Origin: JAAZMI01 sp050948785
GTDB lineage: Bacteria; Bacillota; Dethiobacteria; DTU022; UBA8154
DNA: 64,000 nucleotides
Reading direction: 5' to 3'
NCBI GenBank assembly: GCA_050948785.1
Contig: JBMNEM010000007.1
Coordinates: forward strand, 55,980-119,979
Shown here piece after piece: positions 17,618 through 25,968 of the stretch (its first letter is position 1; each line of letters opens with the position of its first letter). A model generated the notes under the pieces. The model saw nothing but the letters and a program-made list of their open reading frames with translations, was not told the origin of the DNA and did no database searches. The position numbers and the translations under genes were made by a program.

Positions 17618-18649
17618 CTAGTACTCCCGTTCCAGAACGAAATCAGCCAAGTTCTTTAAGATTTCTACGGGAAGTACATTTCCCAACCCTGAAAGGCATG
17701 CTTTTGCTTCGTCAATATAGGCTGCAGCCCTCGCCAAGGCGCGCCGGACAGGGCCATTGATACAGTCCGGGCAATCTAAAAAGCTGAGCGCGATTGAAGA
17801 AAAATCTCTTTTTTCGATCACTTCTCTTAAATGGGAACCCCAAACGGGATCTTCTAGCAAATAAATGAGGGGCAGCGTAATAATGCCCTCACGCAGGTCA
17901 CTTCTCAATGGTTTACCGGTCAGGGATGGTTTCCCGGTGATGTCCAGCACATCGTCCGTAATCTGGAAAGCCAGGCCTAAATGGCGGCCATACGCCTCCA
18001 GCAATAACACGGCATCATCTGCCAACCCTGCCAAGCGGGCCCCGGCGCCGCAACAGGCCTCCATGAGTGCCGCTGTCTTGCGATAAATGTTGTGCAGATA
18101 TTGCTGTTCAGTAAGTCGGAGGTCAAAAGCATACACGCCCTGTTCAATTTCGCCTTCACACATGATGCTGACCGCCCGGGTTAAAACCTTGATCAGCTCA
18201 AAATTTCCACAAGAAGCTATCAGTTCGAAAGAGCGCGCAAAAAGAAAATCCCCGGCTAAAACTGCCGGACGGTTGCCCCAGAGGACATTATGCGCAGGTT
18301 TCCCCCGGCGTTCTTCGGCACCATCAATAATATCATCGTGGATCAGGGAAGCGCTATGAATCAGTTCTACGGCGGCTGCGGCCAGAAGCAAAGCATAATC
18401 GTCAACAATAGCAGAGTTAAAGCTCCCACATAAAAACAGCAATATGGGGCGCAAACGCTTTCCCCTGTTCCTGATCATATGATCCATCATCTCCTGCATG
18501 ACAGCAACATCCGAAGCAGTAAAATCCTGCAGCAGCTCTTCCAGGGCTATCAGCTTTTTGCCCAAAAATTCCTCTATTTTTAACCATAATTCTTTTTGCT
18601 GGAGGGTAACCTTTTCTGCGGGAATGACAGTGCCGCTTGTTTCATGCAA
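17618..18649 (-). CDS. long-chain (E)-polyprenyl diphosphate synthase (heptaprenyl/octaprenyl type)
   Basis: A prenyltransferase that extends allylic diphosphates with isopentenyl diphosphate to make the side chain of menaquinone and possibly the C35 substrate of YtpB. Both aspartate motifs are present: LIHDDIIDGAEERRGKP (first, near residue 103) and ITDDVLDITG (second, near 231), with GKRLRP (IPP binding) upstream. Length 343 residues is normal. The start is TTG at 18649 with AAGGA nine bases upstream. Chain length cannot be set by eye; the residues before DDIID (AVELIHSASLIH) are of the long-chain class. It lies across the CRISPR block from ytpB. Confidence 0.9.
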   Translation of the reverse strand: MHETSGTVIPAEKVTLQQKELWLKIEEFLGKKLIALEELLQDFTASDVAVMQEMMDHMIRNRGKRLRPILLFLCGSFNSAIVDDYALLLAAAAVELIHSASLIHDDIIDGAEERRGKPAHNVLWGNRPAVLAGDFLFARSFELIASCGNFELIKVLTRAVSIMCEGEIEQGVYAFDLRLTEQQYLHNIYRKTAALMEACCGAGARLAGLADDAVLLLEAYGRHLGLAFQITDDVLDITGKPSLTGKPLRSDLREGIITLPLIYLLEDPVWGSHLREVIEKRDFSSIALSFLDCPDCINGPVRRALARAAAYIDEAKACLSGLGNVLPVEILKNLADFVLEREY

Positions 18650-18727
18650 ATAAATCGTTCCTTCCCGTAGCCGGCCAGAGTTATTTCATCTTCTACCATC
18701 TCCAAAAGCAGTCAAGATATACATATT

Positions 18728-20326
18728 TTAGTCTGCTCGAACATAAAAATGTGCACCGGGCTCTACAGAGGGCAACCCTGCCGTCTCGTTAAAAGCAGCA
18801 GGGAAAAAGTCTAAAACATCCCCGGCCTTAAAACCCCGCAGGCCGGAGTGTGCCCGCAGCAGATCAGCCGCCAGACCATGCAGGTAAGCTCCGCAAATAG
18901 CAGCTTTGGCCGCCTCCAAGCCCTGGGCCACAAGAGCGGTGATCAGGCCGGTCAGCAAATCCCCCGTCCCCGCAGTGGAAAGAAGGGGGTTACCGGTCGG
19001 ATTGATATAGAGCTCGCCTCCCGGTAAAGCAGTTACCGTATGGGCCCCTTTCAGCACCACCACCGCCTGCCATGCCTGCGCCTGCTCCGCGGCCAATGCC
19101 CATCTTTGCTTTTGAACTTCGGCTGTGCTGCCTCCGACCAGCCGGCTCATCTCCCCGGGATGAGGGGTCAAAATCAAGGGGGCTTTTATCTCTCCCTGCT
19201 TTAAAAACTCCGGTTCCAGGGCAAGAGCACCCAGGCCGCCGGCGTCAACCACCAGGGGCACAGCGATTTCCCCGCACAGATTTTTAAATAAACGGAGCGT
19301 TTCATGCGTGGGCTGGAGGCCCGGTCCAAAAGCCAGAGCCTGGCAGGTTTCAGCAGATTGTAAAATCTCTCCCAGGCCCTCAGCGGTCAAGTTTCCCCGT
19401 CCGTCGCCGGGAAAACCCCAGACGATCACTTCTTTCAATTTGGCTTCCAAAACCGGGCGCAGTTCCTCTGCTGTGCCTACATAAACCAGGCCGGCGCCCC
19501 CCCTCAGGGCCGCTTCACCGGCAAGAGCGGCCGCTCCGGTCATTCCCGGCGATCCCGCCAGAATGAGCGCCCGGCCGTAGGTTCCTTTGTGGCCATCTAA
19601 CAGGCGAGCGGGCAAGCAGGATTGCACAAAATGCCCGGTGACCAGATTTTCCTTCAGCTCTGTCGCCGCAGTCAGCTCCGCCGGTATGCCAATATCCGCC
19701 ACGATGAGTCTTCCCGTATATGTGGTTCCGGGAAAAAGCAATAAACCCCTTTTGGGCAGGGCAAAAGTCACCGTATAGTTTGCCTGCACAGCGGCCCCCA
19801 GCACTTCTCCGGTGTCGGCGGAAACCCCCGAAGGTATATCCACGGACACTATCTCCGCTGCACTGTTATTCAGCGCAGAAATAATTTCCAGAAGTGGCCC
19901 GCTGACCGGCCGCCTGAGACCTGTCCCTAAAAGAGCATCAACAATTAAATCGTCAGCCCTTAAATCCCTGATAAACTCGAGAGAATTGGTTTCCATCATC
20001 CGGAAGACAGCATCCCCCTGCTGCAAAAGGATATGATAATTCACCGCAGCGTCGCCTCGATAGGCGGAAACATGGTCCAGCGCCCAGGTCGTTACCCGGT
20101 ATCCCAAACGCCGCAGGTGCCTGGCGATCACAAAGCCGTCACCGCCGTTATTCCCCCGGCCGCAAAAAATGGCAATCCGGCCCCGGTTCCTATCGGGGCG
20201 CAATTTTTGCAGGAGTTGAACCACCTGTAAACCGGCATTTTCCATCAACACCAGGCCGGGTATGCCCAACCGGTTTATCGCTTCTTGATCAATTTCACCC
20301 ATTTTCTCCCCGGAGACTATTTTCAT
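18728..20326 (-). CDS. nnr: bifunctional NAD(P)H-hydrate epimerase / ADP-dependent NAD(P)H-hydrate dehydratase
   Basis: A metabolite-repair enzyme restoring NADH and NADPH from their damaged hydrates. The N-terminal YjeF domain (about 1-215) has the epimerase signature FCGRGNNGGDGFVIARHL and VSVDIPSGVSADTGEV. The C-terminal ribokinase-like domain (about 235-505) has LILAGSPGMTGAAALAGEA, LTPHPGEMSRL, VVLKGAHTV and the NPLLSTAGTGDLLTG active-site loop. The length of 532 residues matches the fused bacterial enzyme. ATG follows GGAGG by seven bases. It runs in the same direction as the prenyl synthase gene 79 bases downstream. Confidence 0.95.
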   Translation of the reverse strand: MKIVSGEKMGEIDQEAINRLGIPGLVLMENAGLQVVQLLQKLRPDRNRGRIAIFCGRGNNGGDGFVIARHLRRLGYRVTTWALDHVSAYRGDAAVNYHILLQQGDAVFRMMETNSLEFIRDLRADDLIVDALLGTGLRRPVSGPLLEIISALNNSAAEIVSVDIPSGVSADTGEVLGAAVQANYTVTFALPKRGLLLFPGTTYTGRLIVADIGIPAELTAATELKENLVTGHFVQSCLPARLLDGHKGTYGRALILAGSPGMTGAAALAGEAALRGGAGLVYVGTAEELRPVLEAKLKEVIVWGFPGDGRGNLTAEGLGEILQSAETCQALAFGPGLQPTHETLRLFKNLCGEIAVPLVVDAGGLGALALEPEFLKQGEIKAPLILTPHPGEMSRLVGGSTAEVQKQRWALAAEQAQAWQAVVVLKGAHTVTALPGGELYINPTGNPLLSTAGTGDLLTGLITALVAQGLEAAKAAICGAYLHGLAADLLRAHSGLRGFKAGDVLDFFPAAFNETAGLPSVEPGAHFYVRAD

Positions 20327-20419
20327 CAGCTTTCCTCCCCCATCTTGCTCATCTTGCTAATATTATCCATTTATCTTCAATTATAGCATAAGATATCTCT
20401 AACCTTACTGCCGAAATAT

Positions 20420-20496
20420 GATTTCACTGTAAAAAACTTTCATTGGAATCTTCACAAGGCCTATGATTCTAGAAATCGACTTTATACAGTGAAATC
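20420..20496. repeat. 77-bp element with 12-bp terminal inverted repeats
   Basis: GATTTCACTGTA (20420-20431) and TACAGTGAAATC (20485-20496) are exact reverse complements, and the similarity extends a few bases inward. The 53-base interior holds the near-palindrome GATTCTAGAAATC. It lies between nnr and gpr. It could be a miniature transposon remnant or a cruciform regulatory site; no T run supports a terminator. Confidence 0.55.
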
Positions 20497-20524
20497 GAAT
20501 ATTACCCGGGTAAACAACGGCAGC

Positions 20525-21572
20525 TTAATGCAAATTTGCACCTCTTTCCTCCTCTTCCTGGGCAATTTTATGGTGAAAAGCCGCATCCAGGCTGGCGGCA
20601 ATCACCAGGGAAATATCCTCGATCAGCACGTCCACTTCTTTCGGCGTGACAATCAGCCCACCGGTAAAAGGTTCCAAAACTTCGCGGATTACTTCCTTTC
20701 TTTCTCCCCAATTCATCCTTTGCACAGCATTGGCAAAAGCATACCCCTGCGGGGATTCCCTTTTCAAGTTTTCGGCCAGCTGTTCCATGCTGTTCCCGGC
20801 GATGGTTACAGCATCCACCACCGTGGGAATGCCGATGGCATAGACCGGAACACCCATCGTCTGCCTGTTAATACCCAGGCGGCGGTTGCCCACGCCGGAT
20901 CCGGGAACAACACCGGTATCGGCAACCTGGAGGGTCGTCGCCAGACGATCCATTTGGCGGGCAGCCAGGGCATCTATGGCGACAATTATATCGGGACGGG
21001 CCCGTGCGGCAATACCGCGGATAATCTCGCCGGTTTCAATGACCGGTAATCCCCAGCACACCGGGGGCAACAGCACAGACAGAACGATAGCCTTCCCCCA
21101 AAATCTCCGGTTTCAGCTCCAAAATATGACGGGTGATCAAAAGCTCCCGCACAACACGGGGGCCCAGTGCATCCGGAGTGACATTCCAGTTTCCCAGTCC
21201 GATCACCAAAACACTCTCAGCCCCATTTCCGTTCAGGTGCATGATTCTGCGCAGTTCTTTATAGAAAACCCGGATGACTTTATCCTGCAGTGCAGTATTT
21301 TTCTTGCGCAGTCCCGGAACTTCCAGGGTGATATAATTACCCATCTCCTTGCCCATTCGTGCGGCAGCCTGCGGAGTGGTAATCGCAACCCTGTTAATGG
21401 TGATCTCTGCGTCCCCTTCTTTTTCCACATTTACTCCCGGCAGCTCTTCTGTTCTGATAATGGCCTCATGGGCCTCCAGGGCCAGATCTGTTCTGAAATT
21501 AAAACCCGGGATAAACCCAAACAATTCAGCGGAATCAAAATCCTGCGGCTCAATATGATTATCATAATCCAT
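20525..21572 (-). pseudogene. gpr: germination protease GPR, interrupted by one frameshift
   Basis: GPR degrades the small acid-soluble proteins that protect spore DNA, once germination begins. The first frame (21572-21036) carries the N terminus, including FRTDLALEAHEAI, a processing-site-like region, and VLVIGLGNWNVTPDALGPRV, and breaks at APGVLGITG. The second frame (from about 21040 to 20525) resumes IETGEIIRGIAARARPD and continues through IVAIDALAAR, GSGVGNRRLGIN and the C terminus. Removing one base (the G at 21041 on the plus strand) restores GITGIETGE, exactly the family sequence. Everything else is intact, so this is either a recent mutation or a sequencing error. A spore former would be expected to need this gene. 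A hairpin (ACCCGGC/GCCGGGT) lies at its ribosome binding region. Confidence 0.88.
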
Positions 21573-22013
21573 CTTTTTTACCCGGCCTTTGCCGGGTTCC
21601 CTCCCTTGCAGTGATTAATGGTGAGTTTGACCCCCAAAGACAGCCCCCACACAAACAAATCCGGGGGATTCACATTAAAATTATTGATGGCGGCATTCCT
21701 GCCCTGTTAGCCAGTTTTAGGTTAACCGAAAAAAAACGTCGGTATACAAAAATAAAAAAACCAAACCAGTGAGGAAAGGAAAAGTAAAATAAAAAACAGC
21801 CAGCTTTTTCAGTGCGTTTAATTTGTTCAAGGCTACCAAAAACTATCCGGGGCGTCCCAAAGTAATGCAGCAAACAGAGGGTTAACGCATAAAATTAAGA
21901 GGGTGGTGATGCTCACGGTGCTCCCGGTCTAGTAATAAGCATATTATTTATGGTGGCTTAGCTCTTATTTAATTATCAGATCGAAAGTTCGAAAAACTTC
22001 AGGAGGGGAAATC
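21573..22013. other. 440-base intergenic region, no gene seen
   Basis: Between the divergent gpr and rfbD genes I see no credible reading frame. The stretch has a short GC hairpin next to gpr (about 21579-21598) and A-rich tracts at 21730-21810. Promoters of both genes should lie here, but I could not identify boxes with confidence. Confidence 0.5.
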
Positions 22014-22868
22014 GTGAGGATTTTAATCACTGGTGGGGCAGGAATGTTGGCCGGCGCGCTGGCCAGAGCTTTTTGTGACGGTAATGACCTTTTGACTTTA
22101 CCCAAAAGCGAAATGGACATTACCAATTCGGAGAAGGTTCTAAAAATTGTAAATGATTTCAAACCGGAACTCATTCTCAACCCGGCAGCGTTTACCAATG
22201 TCGATGATTGCGAAAACTTCCCGGAACAGGCATTCCGGATAAACGCCTTGGGGGCCGCTAATATGGCCCTCGCCGCCCGCCTGGTTGGAGCGCAGCTGGT
22301 ACACTTCAGTACAGATTTTGTCTTTGATGGCAAAAAGGGGACTCCCTACCGGGAGGATGATACGCCCAATCCCCTTTCCACCTACGGCAAGACCAAACTT
22401 GCCGGGGAAAAGCTTATCCGGCAAGTTTATCAGCAGCATTACATCGTCCGTACCGCCTGGCTCTTCGGCACAGGGGGGAAAAATCTGCTCAGCACTCTCC
22501 ACCGGAAGTTGAGGCAAAAACAAAATATTCACGTGAGCAATGATCAATGGGGTTCCCCTACATACACCGAAGATTTGGCCGGTGCAGTCCAAACGCTCGT
22601 TCAGAGAGCGGTGCCAGGCACCTTTCACCTCAGCAACAGCGGCAGCTGCACCCGGTTCGAGCTGGCACAGGAAGCCGCCCGTTATTTCAACTGCCCGGAA
22701 GATTTGATTCGGCCGGTAACCGGTACAGAATTAAAGCTACCCGCTCCCCGGCCGGCCCATTCTGTACTGGAAAATCATCACTGGCAGCTGTTGGGTTATC
22801 TACCCCTGAGAGATTGCCGTACAGCCTACCGGGATTTTTTACAAACCCAGGAAAAAACTGGTAACTAA
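22014..22868 (+). CDS. rfbD: dTDP-4-dehydrorhamnose reductase
   Basis: The last enzyme of dTDP-L-rhamnose synthesis, reducing the 4-keto group with NAD(P)H. Family motifs are ILITGGAGMLAGALARAF (nucleotide loop), the linked NPAAFTNVDDCE, FSTDFVFDGKKGTPYRE with catalytic Thr/Asp neighbourhood, YGKTKLAGE (Tyr-x3-Lys) and RTAWLFG. The length of 284 residues is typical. The GTG start follows AGGAGGGG by six bases. It stands alone here, with rfbB 21 kb away and rfbA and rfbC not seen, so the pathway genes are scattered. Confidence 0.94.
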   Translation: MRILITGGAGMLAGALARAFCDGNDLLTLPKSEMDITNSEKVLKIVNDFKPELILNPAAFTNVDDCENFPEQAFRINALGAANMALAARLVGAQLVHFSTDFVFDGKKGTPYREDDTPNPLSTYGKTKLAGEKLIRQVYQQHYIVRTAWLFGTGGKNLLSTLHRKLRQKQNIHVSNDQWGSPTYTEDLAGAVQTLVQRAVPGTFHLSNSGSCTRFELAQEAARYFNCPEDLIRPVTGTELKLPAPRPAHSVLENHHWQLLGYLPLRDCRTAYRDFLQTQEKTGN

Positions 22869-22900
22869 ACTGCATAAAAGTTGAGCCTTGACACCAGGGC

Positions 22901-22925
22901 AACCGCGGGGACGGTCCTTCCGGCT
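22901..22925 (+). repeat. dispersed GGGGACGGTCC hairpin repeat, copy 1
   Basis: AACCGCGGGGACGGTCC followed by TTCCGGCT, just after rfbD. Copies with the same core recur at 22990, 25591, 26375 (inverted), 59806, 61552 and 61587, and related GGTGACAGGGGACGG forms occur at 37225 and 37371. Confidence 0.8.
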
Positions 22926-22979
22926 GTACAACGCGCGACCAGCTACGGACGGTTCCCTACCCAGCCGACTTGTACTTAC

Positions 22980-23942
22980 TTAACTTTGCAACCGCGGGGA
23001 CGGTCCTTCCGGCTGGCTTGCGTTATCGGGTAAAAAATATTTCACGGTAAAGTCTAAAAAAGCCTGACTTAAAGGGGGCAGGACACGATTCTTCCAGAAA
23101 ATGAGGTAAAAATTCCTTTTCAGTTCCAGGTCCAACAATTTGTAGCCCTCTATTATACCTGCCTTGAGCTCATCTTGCACAGCTTTCCGGGAAATAACAG
23201 TTAAACCCAGCCCCGCTTTCACGGCTTCTTTGATTGCTTCCTGGCTTTCCAGATAGGCAAAGACTTTCATCTCCTTGTTGTCAACAAGGTGTTTTTTTAG
23301 GGCTTTTTCAAAAACCAGGCGCGTCGCAGAACCTGGTTCGCGCATCACAAAAGGCCTATCCAAGCAGGAAGAGAACTCTACTTGCGGCAAAGAGGAACAT
23401 TCTGTTTTTACCGCAGGGAGAGCCGTCCCGCTGGGTGCGATAAGGATCAGCTCGTCTTCAACAAGCTCAACCTGCCCCAACCCCTCTTTTTTACCGGGTT
23501 CTCCCACAAAACCCAGATCATAGGTATAATCCTGCATGCTTTGCAATACCTGCTTTGTATCACGCAGGCGGACGGAAAAAGTTGTCTCCGGATATTCCCG
23601 GTGAAAAGCGCGCAGAAGCCCGGGCAAAAGATAAGCACCGGGCACGCTACTGGAGGCTATTTCCAAATGTCCTTTGATGATCCTGTATTCTTTTTGAATC
23701 GCGGCTAAAGCCTCTTCCTTGATCCCCAGAAGCTGCTGGGCATATTTGAACAGTATTTTTCCCGCAGCGGTAAGCTGCAGTTCCCGCTGACTTCTATCCA
23801 GTAACAGGGTTCCAATTTCGTCTTCCAGGGACTTGATACGCACGCTGACCGTTGGCTGGGTAAGAAAAATATTCTCCGCAGCACGGGAAAAACTTTTTTG
23901 CCGTGCCACCTCCACAAAAACTCTCAGCTGATGAAAATCCAT
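22980..23942 (-). CDS. LysR-family transcriptional regulator (CysL-like), C terminus built from a dispersed repeat
   Basis: A 320-residue LysR regulator. The N-terminal winged helix-turn-helix is MDFHQLRVFVEVARQKSFS with LTQPTVSVRIKSLEDEIG as recognition region; the effector domain starts near residue 90 (GHLEIASSSVPGAYLLP) and resembles regulators of sulfur assimilation. The last 11 residues, QPEGPSPRLQS, are encoded by dispersed repeat copy 2 (22990-23014), so the repeat has either inserted at, or extended, the gene end. It directly follows tusA and yedE on the same strand with a 37-base gap, suggesting it regulates or is co-transcribed with sulfur/selenium handling genes. Confidence 0.9.
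   Translation of the reverse strand: MDFHQLRVFVEVARQKSFSRAAENIFLTQPTVSVRIKSLEDEIGTLLLDRSQRELQLTAAGKILFKYAQQLLGIKEEALAAIQKEYRIIKGHLEIASSSVPGAYLLPGLLRAFHREYPETTFSVRLRDTKQVLQSMQDYTYDLGFVGEPGKKEGLGQVELVEDELILIAPSGTALPAVKTECSSLPQVEFSSCLDRPFVMREPGSATRLVFEKALKKHLVDNKEMKVFAYLESQEAIKEAVKAGLGLTVISRKAVQDELKAGIIEGYKLLDLELKRNFYLIFWKNRVLPPLSQAFLDFTVKYFLPDNASQPEGPSPRLQS
22990..23014 (+). repeat. dispersed GGGGACGGTCC hairpin repeat, copy 2, inside the LysR gene end
   Basis: Same 25 bases as copy 1, 65 bases away. Read in the minus-strand LysR frame it encodes the residues PEGPSPRLQ. Confidence 0.8.
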
Positions 23943-23979
23943 AAGAACAGATTCCTTTCCACACTTCTTTGGGAAGCTA

Positions 23980-24192
23980 TCAGTGAGTCAGGGTCAGAAT
24001 AAAAAGGCCGTCTTCCTCCTCTTTGATCTGCACCTGCCAGCCCATACTTTTTGCAGCCCGGGTCACATTATCCTTAGCCGTAACTGTATCAACCTTAACT
24101 GTAATTGTATCAGCACCGGTTTCCTGCAGAGCTTTTCTTGTTTTGAGCACCGGCTCGGGACACGACAGGCCGCAGCAGTCAATTACTCCCAT
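23980..24192 (-). CDS. TusA/SirA-family sulfur carrier (YedF-like)
   Basis: A 70-residue TusA-fold protein that carries a persulfide (or, in selenium-linked members, a selenium) group on a cysteine. The signature CGLSCPEPVLKTRKAL near the N terminus contains the CPxP motif with the reactive cysteine. ATG at 24192 is chosen (AGGAG seven bases upstream, protein opening MGVIDCCGLSCPEP); the longer frame to 24228 lacks a site. It lies between yedE and the LysR gene. The YedE-YedF pairing is the recurring arrangement linked to selenium metabolism, so selenium handling is inferred from context. Confidence 0.9.
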   Translation of the reverse strand: MGVIDCCGLSCPEPVLKTRKALQETGADTITVKVDTVTAKDNVTRAAKSMGWQVQIKEEEDGLFILTLTH

Positions 24193-24293
24193 AACGTTAC
24201 TCCTCTCATTATATATTATTGCAGACAATATTAATATCGAAAAACCTTATGAGATCATTGTCAAGGCACTGCAAATGTTTTGGGCTTTGATTT

Positions 24294-25367
24294 TCAGCCG
24301 GTTAGAACCTTTTTTTCCCTTTGCAGTTTCAACTTAAACTTTTTTTCCGCCTCGATAGTCACGGCGTAACCAATCAGCAGCAGGATGATTCCGGCCACCA
24401 CTACCGCTACCTGGCCGCCTACGGGCACTCCCTGCGGACTGGCCGCCCAACCAAAATTGTGCATCAGCGCTGCTCCAAAACCGAGGCCCAGGACAGTCGC
24501 TGTAGCATCAGTATTTCCTTCTCCGGAGAGAATTAACTGCCTTAACGGACAGCCGCCGGCCAAAACAGCGGCTAAACCAACGACACCCATACCCAAAAAG
24601 TTCCAGAGAATGTCCGTATGAGCCACAGGCTGGCTGGCAAAACCGGGGTTAAAATACCCCATCAAAAGGTTGCCCGCCATGGTAACAACAAACAGGGCAG
24701 CGATGCCGCCAAATAAATGCCAGTCCTGAAAAAGAAGCAGGTCCCGAAAAGCACCCATCGTGCAAAATCTGGTACGCTGGGCCAAAACACCTACAAGTAG
24801 TCCCGCCCCCAAAGCCATGGCCAGAGGAGCTTTCATTGAACCGGGGCCCTCTGCACTGAAAAAAATAAATGCGGGTGCAGAAAAAAGAAGAGCCAAAAGC
24901 CCCACAGCCAGGAGAGCTCCGATAAACCCATTCGCCTGCGTTTGCATGGCAGCCTGCCCCAAAGAATAACCCCGCTTGAGAAACAGCGTTCCCGCCCAGA
25001 TTCCCAGGATGTAGCCCGGTAACGCGATCAAAGCGTTTAAATCCCCTCCGGCCAGCCGGAGGAGCATGCGCAGAGGACAGCCGAGAAAAACAAGCGCACC
25101 GATCATCATCAGCGCCCCGAGAATAAATCTTAACAAAGTGGAAGAACCCCCGGCGGATTTAAATTCCCGGAATAAGCAGGCAACAATAAAAGCGCCCAAT
25201 ATGAGACCCATAATTTCCGGTCGCAAGAACTGTACCGGTGCGGCACGATGCAACCCTAAAGCACCGACAATATCCCGGATGAAGCAAGCGATGCAAAACC
25301 CCATGTTGGCCGGGTTCCCCATCGCCACCAGTAAAACGGCAAAACCGCCAATAACGGCACCCGCCAA
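24294..25367 (-). CDS. yedE: YedE/YeeE-family membrane protein, putative sulfur/selenium transporter
   Basis: An integral membrane protein of about 360 residues with some ten hydrophobic segments. Family features are GNPANMGFCIACFIRD near the N terminus, FLGCPLRMLLRLAGGD, RTRFCTMGAFRDLLLF and AGGCPLRQLILSGEG: repeated Cys/Gly motifs that line the pore in YeeE-type thiosulfate transporters. The YedE group is associated with selenium metabolism and sits beside a TusA/YedF gene, as here. The frame has TTG at 25367, but relatives begin about eight residues earlier; a CTG at 25391, ten bases after AGAAGGGAG, would give MKDKTAVILAGAV and may be the real start. Confidence 0.9.
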   Translation of the reverse strand: MAGAVIGGFAVLLVAMGNPANMGFCIACFIRDIVGALGLHRAAPVQFLRPEIMGLILGAFIVACLFREFKSAGGSSTLLRFILGALMMIGALVFLGCPLRMLLRLAGGDLNALIALPGYILGIWAGTLFLKRGYSLGQAAMQTQANGFIGALLAVGLLALLFSAPAFIFFSAEGPGSMKAPLAMALGAGLLVGVLAQRTRFCTMGAFRDLLLFQDWHLFGGIAALFVVTMAGNLLMGYFNPGFASQPVAHTDILWNFLGMGVVGLAAVLAGGCPLRQLILSGEGNTDATATVLGLGFGAALMHNFGWAASPQGVPVGGQVAVVVAGIILLLIGYAVTIEAEKKFKLKLQREKKVLTG

Positions 25368-25590
25368 AATAACTGCTGTTTTATCTTTCAGTTGTTCTGC
25401 ACTCCCTTCTGATTGTTAAATAACAGCTGTTTTAAATCCAACCACAAAAAACCCCCTCTTTTTCAACACCTATGGGTGAAGAAGTAATGTTACAGCTGCA
25501 GTTATTAATTCATTATAAATCAGAAGGTTCTACCAAGGGAAATAGAAAATATCAATACTTTTGCGGGCAATTATTGCCCAGTAGACTGGC

Positions 25591-25617
25591 CAGCCGCGGG
25601 GACGGTCCTTGTGGTTG
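25591..25617 (+). repeat. dispersed GGGGACGGTCC hairpin repeat, copy 3
   Basis: CAGCCGCGGGGACGGTCC followed by TTGTGGTTG. Same core as the other copies, with the TTGTGGNT ending shared by copies at 26375 and 61552. Confidence 0.75.
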
Positions 25618-25644
25618 AACAACAAGCCGCGGAAACCAGCCCAT

Positions 25645-25675
25645 TAAAAAAAGCAACCCTTTCAAGGATTGCTTT
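25645..25675 (-). terminator. terminator-like hairpin
   Basis: On the minus strand the arms AAAGCAA and TTGCTTT enclose a nearly paired CCTTGAAAGG and are followed by a run of T. It could end transcripts from the YvlD-type gene upstream at 25969. Confidence 0.6.
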
Positions 25676-25968
25676 TGTTTTTAAAAATGTTAGCTGCCTA
25701 TTAGCTGCTGGCACCCCAGATACCCGCGGCACTCTTCTGTAGCACCGCCTGCACAGCACGTAATCAACGAGGGAGATGAGAAAGGGAAAAACTCCCCCGT
25801 CGGTCGAAACCAAGCTGGTCAATCCCTCGAGGGCAAATAGACCGTCGGGTTTGATAGAGAGGTCAAACCGTTTCTGCATCCAAAGACTGCTCCCCGTGCT
25901 ATGGCTGCTCTGTGACTACTCTGTAAGCTGACCCTACAACAAGCAGATTAACAAGTTAGATCCTCGGT

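Larger units (their letters stand above)
25392..25968. other. 577-base intergenic region with a repeat copy and a terminator-like hairpin
   Basis: A 102-codon frame on the minus strand (25571-25879) crosses the dispersed repeat and the terminator, has no recognisable homology and is not called. The region otherwise holds dispersed repeat copy 3 (25591-25617) and the hairpin at 25645-25675. The stretch 25690-25960 has no feature I can name. Confidence 0.5.

Noticed and set aside
20525..21049. Plus-strand frames opposite gpr (20489-21049, 20886-21614)
   Set aside because: Composition is that of antisense to a conserved gene, without start signals.
21036..21572. gpr break as a programmed frameshift
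   Set aside because: No slippery heptamer or downstream pseudoknot is seen at 21041, and no such mechanism is known for gpr; an indel is simpler.
25571..25879. Minus-strand 102-codon ORF
   Set aside because: It runs through a dispersed repeat and a terminator-like hairpin, has no start signal and resembles no family.
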